Translations under genes and position numbers: made by a program | The notes under the pieces: model-generated | The model's input: only the letters and a program-made list of their open reading frames with translations | Told to the model about the DNA's origin: nothing | Databases searched by the model: none | DNA from: an uncultured Alistipes sp. | GTDB taxonomy: Bacteria > Bacteroidota > Bacteroidia > Bacteroidales > Rikenellaceae | NCBI GenBank assembly: GCA_949840605.1 | Contig: CATKXN010000103.1 | Coordinates: forward strand, 1-10,095 | Length of the DNA: 10,095 nt | Direction: 5' to 3' | Shown here: in pieces, positions 1-5,071 of the stretch | How positions within the stretch are numbered: the stretch's first letter is position 1 | How the letters are laid out: every line of letters begins with the position of its first letter

Positions 1-1
1 G

Positions 2-172
2 TTCAAGCAGGGCGAGACGGAAAATCTCGCCGACGAGATGGCCGACGTGCTGTGGGTCTTGGTATGTCTGGCCAACCAGACGGGCGTGGACCTCACGGCC
101 GCCGTCGAGGCCAACTTCGCCAAGAAGACCGCCCGCGACAAGGAACGCCATCACAACAACCCGAAACTGTAA
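2..172 (+). CDS. MazG-like nucleotide pyrophosphohydrolase, 3' end only
   Basis: The last 56 residues of a gene that begins before the window; the reading frame is open from base 2 to a TAA stop. The peptide contains LADEMADVLWVLVCLANQTG, whose E-x-x-D spacing is the second metal-binding helix of the all-alpha MazG/NTP-PPase fold. It ends in a basic tail (KKTARDKERHHNNPKL) typical of the roughly 110-residue Bacteroidota members of this family. Such enzymes hydrolyse nucleoside triphosphates to monophosphate and pyrophosphate in the cytoplasm and are thought to clean up non-canonical nucleotides. From memory, related genes often sit beside a D-aminoacyl-tRNA deacylase gene, which would lie to the left and cannot be seen. 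The N-terminal helix with the first EExxE motif is outside the window, so catalytic completeness cannot be judged. The gene is convergent with the lipoprotein gene and is probably unrelated to the other functions here. Confidence 0.85.
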   Translation, partial: FKQGETENLADEMADVLWVLVCLANQTGVDLTAAVEANFAKKTARDKERHHNNPKL

Positions 173-178
173 CACCGC

Positions 179-214
179 AAAAAGGAGGGAGAGCCGTCGC
201 GGCTCTCCCTCCTG
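179..214 (-). terminator. Intrinsic terminator hairpin between convergent genes
   Basis: A perfect 13-bp inverted repeat, AGGAGGGAGAGCC (183-195) and GGCTCTCCCTCCT (201-213), extends by one more G-C pair (196/200) to leave a TCG loop. On the minus strand the stem is followed directly by a T run, the complement of AAAAA at 179-183. This makes a textbook Rho-independent terminator for the minus-strand lipoprotein gene, whose stop lies about 20 bases before the stem. On the plus strand the stem starts 10 bases after the MazG-like stop but has no T run after it (GCTTCAT), so it may only weakly terminate or protect that transcript. Confidence 0.85.
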
Positions 215-231
215 CTTCATACCGGAAAGGA

Positions 232-2973
232 TTACAGTCCGGGGATATTCGAATTCCAATTCTCTTTGAGGATCGCCGTAACGGTCGCTCCGGCCGACGC
301 CGTCCTGGTGGCATCGTCGCAGACGGTCACGTCCTGCTTGCCGTCCACAGTGACGATCTCCGAAACATAGGCGCTCTGCACGTCCGCCGCGGACTGGACC
401 ATCGCCGTGACGGCTCCCGTATTCTTGGAGTTGCGGATCGTGACAGGATTCTTGCCGCGGATGGCCGCGAGACCTGCGACGAACGGTCGTCCGGCCTTGG
501 GATTGGAAGCAGCGGTACAGCCGATATAGACCATCCCCGTATTCTCGCACTGGTCGATCACGAGCTGGTCGGCACCGGCGCCGATCAGGCCGCCGGCACT
601 GCGGTTCGTGAATCCGAGGACTTTGCCGCGGTTGCTGCAGCGCGTCAGGTTGGAACACTGGTACGACACGGCGAGGAAGCCGCCGAACATACCCGAGATG
701 GTCGTGTTGCTGACCACGAGCACGTCGCCCGCGTTATAGCAGTCGGTAAACTCATTGGGGGCGTTCAGCTCGGGTTTCGAACCCTCGGCGATACCCATGA
801 ATCCGCCGATATAGTTGCTGATGCCGACCACCTTGCCCGTGTTGTAGCAATTGAAAGCCTTGATCGGATAACCGCCCGAGGCGCTCGCGCCTGCGAAACC
901 GCCGATACGGCGTGTACCCGCCACGGCGTCGGCGCCGTCGGTATCGACCACGTTACCCGTGTTGAAGCACTCCTCGAATTTGCCGCAGGCCATGCCGAAC
1001 GCCCCGCCGATGGAATAAACGGCTCCGTTGGTCCTGCCGAAATTGTAGTCGATATTACCGGAGTTGGAGACGCGCGTAAAGGTCCACTTGCTCGTCTCCG
1101 TACTGCCTACGCAACCGGCGGCATGACCTCCGGCCATACTCAACGCACCGTAATTGAGGACGATACCGCCCGCATTCGAACAGTCGGTCATCGTGCCTTC
1201 GGTATCGGGGGCCACAGCACCGAGCAATCCGCCGAGGTACTTGATACCCTTGGTCACGACGGCGCCCGTCGTATGGCAGTCGGTGTATTTCGCCCCCGAC
1301 TGGCGGGAATAGGCGACCAGCCCGCCGTAATAGCCGCCGTTCACGGAGGCATTGTAGGTAAAGTCCACCGACGAAGTGATGCCGTTGAGCTCGGCACCGT
1401 CGTTGTAAACCGCCACGCCGCCGACGTTGGCGTCCGAAACTGCCGAAACGATCGTTCCGGCCAGCTTCAGGTCTTTGACCACGGCTCCGGCGCCCAGCGT
1501 GTGGAACAGCCCGGCATCGGCGCCCGAAGCGGCGATGCGCAGGGTGATCGTATGACCGTTGCCGTTGAAGATTCCCGAGAAGGGTTTCCCGGCGGCTCCG
1601 ACGATCACGTCGCGGCCCGCCTGCGAAAGGTCGGCATCGGCAAAGAGATTCACCTCGCCGCCCAGCAGGAAGTCGCCGATCGAAGCGCCCGATGCCACGG
1701 CATCGCCGAATTCGGCAAAGTCGGCGGCATCATGGAGCCCGTTCAGTTTGACCTCCACCTCCACGTCGTCCGTCTCGCCGGATGCGGAGGTCGCCGTGAA
1801 GATGAACTTGCCGGAGGACGCGGCCCCCGAAACCGCTGCGGGAGCGGTCAGCGCACAGGTCCGGGCACCGAAATCGGGCGATGCGCTCCATCCCTCGGGA
1901 GCCGACTTGATCCCGACATTCGCGATATTGACGGCTTTCGTCACATGGATCGTCACCGTCTGCGCCAGACCGAAGCGCTGCGATGCTACGTCGAACCCGA
2001 GGACGGGAGCCGTAGCGCTCACTTGCACGCGGATCGTCACGGGTTCGCCCTCGGTACCGCGGTTGCTGACGGGCGTCAGAACGACGCTGCCCTCGGCGGC
2101 CAGATCGGCTGCGGCCTGTTCGGGAACCGAAATCTCGAGCTGCATCTTCGCCAGGTCGGGTTTCAGCATCCAGCCCTTCGGGGCTTCCGACACCTTGACA
2201 TTCACGATGTTGGGCGAAGCCGTAAAAGTAAAGACTTTTTTGTCGCTCAGGCGGAAGGAGATCACTTCGCTGACGTCCTGATTGCAGGTCAGCACGATAG
2301 GCGCCTCGGCCACAGCGACCCGGATGACAAGGGAAGCGCCTTTCGAACCGCGGCGGCTGTAAGGCGTGAGCGCGATCTCACCCGTTTCGTCGGCCGTTTC
2401 GTCGTCGGCAGCGGGCGCGGTAAGGGTCAGCACGAGCCCCGCACGCACGACTTTCCAGCCAGCAGGAAACTCGGACATGTCGATCCGCTCGACGTTCTGC
2501 GCCTCCAGGGCCACATCGGCCGATTCGCCGTAAGCCAGCGTAACGGGTTCGGAGAGGTCGCCGGCGGATTTCAGCACGACTTCCGCGTCGACCGCCTCGA
2601 CGGATATCGTGACGGTGGCGCGGGAGCCGTTGACACCCCGCGCCGTGATGACGATGTCGCCGTCGAGGGCAGCATCCTTATGGGCGCCGTCGGGCGCCGT
2701 GACGGTCACCGTGCGTTTGGGAATATCCACTTCGCAGCTCCAGCCCGCAGGCACGGAAGCCTCGGTGGAGGCAATGTTCCGGGCCTGCAGTTTCAGGCTG
2801 GCGGAGGTATTGAAATTGAGGGTTTGCCGGGCGGTTACGGGCGTGTCGTCTCCGTTGAGCACGGAGAACTCCGCGTCGCTGCAATCCACGGTCAGGTCGC
2901 GCTCACAGCCGACGGCCGCAAATAGCAACAGCAGTAACGCCGGGATTCCCCTGAACAGATTCTTGGGTTTCAT
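232..2973 (-). CDS. Large surface lipoprotein with four Ig/BACON-like repeats and a GLUG-type solenoid
   Basis: A 913-residue protein with a lipoprotein signal peptide: a basic start (MKPKNLFR), a run of leucines, and a lipobox-like AVGC that puts the lipidated cysteine at residue 23. Residues about 28-411 form four Ig/BACON-like beta-sandwich repeats, each marked by P-x-G-W with tryptophans at 78, 173, 268 and 362, a spacing of 94-95. Residues about 412-490 (FSGIFNGNGHTITL) match the entry segment often found before GLUG repeats. Residues about 516-860 carry recurrent GG-hydrophobic and C-x-N-x-G-x-V units expected to stack as a right-handed beta-solenoid. Proteins of this build in Bacteroidota are usually outer-membrane anchored and surface exposed, and are suspected adhesins or glycan binders; no enzymatic motif is seen. 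The ATG at 2971-2973 is chosen because it gives the signal peptide directly; the preceding bases are A-rich with no Shine-Dalgarno. It is divergent from the sigma gene and monocistronic here. The domain calls rest on pattern recognition; the ligand is unknown. Confidence 0.85.
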   Translation of the reverse strand: MKPKNLFRGIPALLLLLFAAVGCERDLTVDCSDAEFSVLNGDDTPVTARQTLNFNTSASLKLQARNIASTEASVPAGWSCEVDIPKRTVTVTAPDGAHKDAALDGDIVITARGVNGSRATVTISVEAVDAEVVLKSAGDLSEPVTLAYGESADVALEAQNVERIDMSEFPAGWKVVRAGLVLTLTAPAADDETADETGEIALTPYSRRGSKGASLVIRVAVAEAPIVLTCNQDVSEVISFRLSDKKVFTFTASPNIVNVKVSEAPKGWMLKPDLAKMQLEISVPEQAAADLAAEGSVVLTPVSNRGTEGEPVTIRVQVSATAPVLGFDVASQRFGLAQTVTIHVTKAVNIANVGIKSAPEGWSASPDFGARTCALTAPAAVSGAASSGKFIFTATSASGETDDVEVEVKLNGLHDAADFAEFGDAVASGASIGDFLLGGEVNLFADADLSQAGRDVIVGAAGKPFSGIFNGNGHTITLRIAASGADAGLFHTLGAGAVVKDLKLAGTIVSAVSDANVGGVAVYNDGAELNGITSSVDFTYNASVNGGYYGGLVAYSRQSGAKYTDCHTTGAVVTKGIKYLGGLLGAVAPDTEGTMTDCSNAGGIVLNYGALSMAGGHAAGCVGSTETSKWTFTRVSNSGNIDYNFGRTNGAVYSIGGAFGMACGKFEECFNTGNVVDTDGADAVAGTRRIGGFAGASASGGYPIKAFNCYNTGKVVGISNYIGGFMGIAEGSKPELNAPNEFTDCYNAGDVLVVSNTTISGMFGGFLAVSYQCSNLTRCSNRGKVLGFTNRSAGGLIGAGADQLVIDQCENTGMVYIGCTAASNPKAGRPFVAGLAAIRGKNPVTIRNSKNTGAVTAMVQSAADVQSAYVSEIVTVDGKQDVTVCDDATRTASAGATVTAILKENWNSNIPGL
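394..1428 (-). repeat. Coding region of GLUG-type C-x-N-x-G solenoid repeats
   Basis: This stretch encodes residues about 516-860 of the lipoprotein. The recurring unit is a GG-hydrophobic turn (GGLVAY, GGLLGA, GGAFGM, GGFAGA, GGFMGI, GGFLAV, GGLIGA) followed by C-x-N-x-G-x-V: CHTTGAV, CSNAGGI, CFNTGNV, CYNTGKV, CYNAGDV, CSNRGKV, CENTGMV. Two copies lack the cysteine (SNSGNI, SKNTGAV). About nine units are visible. This agrees with the GLUG motif known from bacterial surface and adhesion proteins. In a solenoid the cysteines would stack in a ladder on one face. Confidence 0.75.
1741..2892 (-). repeat. Coding region of four Ig/BACON-like protein repeats
   Basis: This stretch encodes residues about 28-411 of the lipoprotein. 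The anchors are PAGW (75-78), PAGW (170-173), PKGW (265-268) and PEGW (359-362), a period of 94-95 residues. Each is followed 10-15 residues later by an alternating hydrophobic strand ending in AP or VP (VTVTAPD, LTLTAPA, LEISVPE, CALTAPA). Next comes a strand such as GDIVITARG or GEIALTPYS, then a closing V-x-V-x-V strand. The copies have diverged strongly in sequence, so this is an old domain duplication and not a recent DNA repeat. The assignment to a specific Ig-like family is uncertain. Confidence 0.7.
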
Positions 2974-3128
2974 TTTTCGGTTGACTTTTGAAATTTTTCT
3001 TAAAAAAATCTAAAAAGGTATTTTCAGTGCTCCATAATCACTGTTCTTAAATATCCACGACGCGTCGAAAACCCTTATCCGCCATACGATTTTTTTCGTC
3101 TAAACGCCGTTCCCTTTTATAATTAGGT

Positions 3129-3146
3129 ATCGTGACAAAATCGTGA
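3129..3146. repeat. Short direct repeat ATCGTGA x2 upstream of the sigma promoter
   Basis: ATCGTGA occurs at 3129-3135 and again at 3140-3146, 11 bases apart start to start, which is close to one helical turn. The pair lies about 20 bases before the putative -33 element of the sigma gene, where an activator could bind the same DNA face twice. The repeats are short enough to be chance, and no binding protein is identified. Confidence 0.3.
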
Positions 3147-3163
3147 AAAAAGCCCCGGAACTG

Positions 3164-3193
3164 TTTCAAACGATAAAAATAGTCTTAACTTTG
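3164..3193 (+). promoter_or_regulatory. Bacteroidota housekeeping promoter for the sigma/anti-sigma genes
   Basis: TAACTTTG at 3186-3193 matches the Bacteroidota -7 consensus TAnnTTTG exactly. A weak -33 element, TTTC (consensus TTTG), lies at 3164-3167 with an 18-base gap. Transcription would start near 3200, leaving a short leader of about 15-20 bases before the ATG at 3217. This suggests the sigma gene has basal expression from the primary sigma factor. No start site has been measured. Confidence 0.6.
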
Positions 3194-3216
3194 TTGCGGA
3201 ACCCGGCTGTACGAAG

Positions 3217-3807
3217 ATGAAAACGAAAGAGACCGAAAAGGAGTTGCTGCGGCGTCTGAAACAAGGCGACCGCAAGGCTTTCGACGCCATCTACGAACAG
3301 TGGGGCGGATATGTCTACAACTTCACCTGCAAGACGCTTTTCAACAAATCGCTGGCCGAGGACATCACCCAGGAACTCTTCCTGCGGCTGTGGGAATACC
3401 GCGCGACGATCGACGAGGAGCGCAACTTCCAGGCCTGGGTCTTCACCGTCGCCCGCAACCTGGTCTACCGCGAGGGACGCCGCATGCTGCTCAATTCGGC
3501 GTTTATCGACGTCGTGCAGCAGGAAGGCGCCCGGAGGGGGGGGGAGAACACGACCGACAACATGGTGAACCTCTCGTTCACGAGCGAATACATCGCCGAA
3601 CTGATCGAACAGATGCCGCCGGCGCGTAAGCGCATCTACATCCTCAGCAAACAGGAGGGACTTTCGGTAAAAGAGATCGCCCGGCGTCTCAATCTCTCGG
3701 AAAAGACCATCGAGACTCAGCTCTACCACGCCAACGTCTTCATGCGGTCGCAGTTCCGCAACATCCACCTCTTCTGCGCACTTCTCTTTCTGGCCGCCAA
3801 CGGCTGA
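3217..3807 (+). CDS. ECF RNA polymerase sigma factor, Bacteroidota SusCD-linked type
   Basis: A 196-residue FecI-like ECF sigma factor. It directs RNA polymerase to target promoters when released by its anti-sigma partner. Region 2 spans about residues 9-86, with DITQELFLRLWE (49-60, core binding and -10 region) and FQAWVFTVARNLVYRE (71-86). Region 4 spans about 125-178, with MPPARKRIYILSKQEGLS leading into the helix-turn-helix IARRLNLSEKTIETQLYHA. The length and the LPxxxRxIYxLSxxEGLS-like signature fit the expanded Bacteroidota ECF family. The last dozen residues are hydrophobic (LFCALLFLAANG), a tail seen in some relatives whose role is unclear. The ATG at 3217 follows a good -7 box and starts a normal N-terminus (MKTKETEKELL). 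The linker between regions 2 and 4 is encoded partly by a run of nine G, described separately. The anti-sigma gene follows after a gap of 62 bases, so co-transcription is likely. The target promoters are not proven. Confidence 0.93.
   Translation: MKTKETEKELLRRLKQGDRKAFDAIYEQWGGYVYNFTCKTLFNKSLAEDITQELFLRLWEYRATIDEERNFQAWVFTVARNLVYREGRRMLLNSAFIDVVQQEGARRGGENTTDNMVNLSFTSEYIAELIEQMPPARKRIYILSKQEGLSVKEIARRLNLSEKTIETQLYHANVFMRSQFRNIHLFCALLFLAANG
3536..3544 (+). repeat. Nine-G homopolymer inside the sigma gene
   Basis: Nine consecutive G, in frame as the end of AGG, then GGG GGG and the first base of GAG, encode part of R107-G108-G109-E110 in the linker between sigma regions 2 and 4. Removing one G would shift the frame to a stop ending at 3568; adding one would shift it to a stop ending at 3629. 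Either way region 4, which reads the -35 element, is lost. With nine G the gene is intact in this sequence. The tract could be a slippage site or simply a GC-rich coding accident. Confidence 0.9.
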
Positions 3808-3869
3808 GTCCGATTTTACGCAAAAAAACGACCGCCGGATAAGGGATTCGGAGGCGTTGCGCATATTTA

Positions 3870-4904
3870 ATGGAAACGGCCCCTGCCGTGAACAAGACAG
3901 CATCTATGAATAACGACCCTATAACTCTGCTGGAACGGTTTTTCTGCGGCGCGACCTCTGCCGAGGAGGAGCGCATACTGACGGAGTGGCTGAGGGAGAA
4001 GTCGGAATCCGACCCCGAACTGGCCGAATACTACCGGCGCAAATGGGCCGCAACCAACGGTTCGATGGACAGCGGTATCAAAGCCCGCATCCACACGCGA
4101 ATCCGCGAAACGATCGACGGCACCGTCCCCGAAGCTCCGGCACCGCGCCGCAGGCTCCTCGGACGCCTGCTTCCGTGGGCCGCGGCGGCATGCATCGCCG
4201 TGGCGGCATACGCCGGATGGTACAACTACGCAAAAGTCGCCGCCCGTCAGGGCGCGCTGTTCGAAATCTACACCGAAAAGGGACAGAAGACCAACGTCAC
4301 GCTGCCCGACGGGACGCGCGTATGGCTCAACTCCGCCTCGAAACTCAGTTACGACAGCCGCTACAACCTCCGCAGCCGCGAGGTGAACCTCGTCGGCGAA
4401 GGGTACTTCGAGGTAGCCAAGGACCCCGAACGGCGCTTCCGGGTCAACACCGGGAACTACACCGTCGAAGCGCTGGGTACGGCGTTCAACGTCAAATCCT
4501 ATCCCGAAGACCGGACTTCGGTGACGACGCTCTTCGAAGGGAAGGTGCGCATCGACGACGGCGACGGATTCACGACGACGCTGGACCCGATGGAGGCCGT
4601 AGCCTACGACACCGGCGGCGGCGGATTCACCAAAAGCGGTTCGGATCGCACCCGCTTCGCCGGACTGTGGCGCAACAACGAGCTGATCGTCGAGAGCGGC
4701 ACGACGCTCGAGAAACTGACCCAACTGCTCGACCGCGAATACAACATCCGCTTCGTCTTCCGCTCGGAACGCATCAAGCAGCTGCAGTTCGAGGGCATCA
4801 TCAAGAACAACAACTTGCAGAACGTGCTCCAGCTCATCGGACTCTCCGGCGAAGTGAGCTACACCGTCGAGAACAACACCGTGGTCCTCGACGAAAAACG
4901 ATAG
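3870..4904 (+). CDS. FecR-family anti-sigma factor (transmembrane regulator)
   Basis: A 344-residue inner-membrane regulator expected to hold the preceding sigma factor at the membrane and release it on a signal from the outer-membrane transporter. The cytoplasmic N-terminal part (to about 95) has FFCGATSAEEERILTEWL, typical of the sigma-binding segment in Bacteroidota. One membrane helix lies at about 100-117 (LLPWAAAACIAVAAYAGW), after an arginine-rich stretch. The periplasmic FecR domain covers about 137-235, with TLPDGTRVWLNSASKLSY, VNLVGEGYFEVAKD and VEALGTAFNVKSY. The C-terminal DUF4974-type domain (about 272-341) contains LEKLTQLLDREYNIRFVF and ends in VSYTVENNTVVLDEK. The first ATG (3870) is used; a second in-frame ATG at 3906 (MNNDPITLLERFF) may be the true start, because relatives usually begin about four residues before this conserved helix. 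Neither start has a Shine-Dalgarno. The order sigma, anti-sigma, SusC, SusD is standard for this type of trans-envelope signalling. Confidence 0.93.
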   Translation: METAPAVNKTASMNNDPITLLERFFCGATSAEEERILTEWLREKSESDPELAEYYRRKWAATNGSMDSGIKARIHTRIRETIDGTVPEAPAPRRRLLGRLLPWAAAACIAVAAYAGWYNYAKVAARQGALFEIYTEKGQKTNVTLPDGTRVWLNSASKLSYDSRYNLRSREVNLVGEGYFEVAKDPERRFRVNTGNYTVEALGTAFNVKSYPEDRTSVTTLFEGKVRIDDGDGFTTTLDPMEAVAYDTGGGGFTKSGSDRTRFAGLWRNNELIVESGTTLEKLTQLLDREYNIRFVFRSERIKQLQFEGIIKNNNLQNVLQLIGLSGEVSYTVENNTVVLDEKR

Positions 4905-4989
4905 ACCGACCGAAACCGAATAACGAACCCGAAAACCTCGCTGCCTATGGCATAAAACGACCCTTCTCCCGCCGTTCCGGTTTCCCCTC

Positions 4990-5017
4990 GGGAACGACCG
5001 CCGGCATTTGAGGTATT
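4990..5017 (+). promoter_or_regulatory. Candidate ECF-sigma promoter before susC-like gene
   Basis: GGGAAC at 4990-4995 and GGTATT at 5012-5017 are separated by 16 bases. This resembles the general ECF promoter pattern of an AAC-containing -35 and a CGTA/CGTC-like -10 at 16-17 bases. Transcription would begin near 5025 and leave a leader of about 47 bases. The -35 also forms the right arm of a 6-bp inverted repeat, CGTTCC (4973-4978) and GGAACG (4991-4996). An alternative reading is a degenerate housekeeping -7 (TATTTTG, 5014-5020), but it is one base short of consensus and has no -33 partner. The match is by eye in a lineage whose ECF promoters are poorly defined. Confidence 0.35.
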
Positions 5018-5071
5018 TTGCGGAAGGCTCCATAACCACTCCAGTAAATCATACCTTAAAACACGAATACA

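Noticed and set aside
1741..2892. The four Ig-like repeats as a recent DNA duplication or recombination hotspot.
   Set aside because: Only protein-level anchors are conserved; no long identical DNA copies are seen.
52..2925. A 957-residue open frame on the plus strand, opposite the lipoprotein gene.
   Set aside because: It has no signal peptide or recognisable domain, is rich in R, G, H and D as expected for a GC-rich antisense shadow, runs through the terminator hairpin, and lies opposite a gene with a clear lipobox and ordered repeats.
3013..3020. TACCTTTT on the minus strand as a promoter for the lipoprotein gene.
   Set aside because: It lacks the final G of TAnnTTTG and has no -33 element at a suitable distance. 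The lipoprotein promoter is likely in 2974-3186 but could not be placed.
3118..3123. TATAAT on the plus strand before the sigma gene.
   Set aside because: It matches the proteobacterial -10, not the Bacteroidota TAnnTTTG box, has no TTGACA-like partner at the right distance, and lies in AT-rich DNA where it is expected by chance.
3157..3186. GGAAC followed by AGTCTT before the sigma gene as an autoregulatory ECF promoter.
   Set aside because: The gap of about 20 bases is too long for a typical ECF promoter and the region overlaps a better housekeeping match.
3867..5039. A 390-residue open frame on the minus strand over the anti-sigma gene.
   Set aside because: Antisense shadow; the plus strand has a complete FecR architecture.
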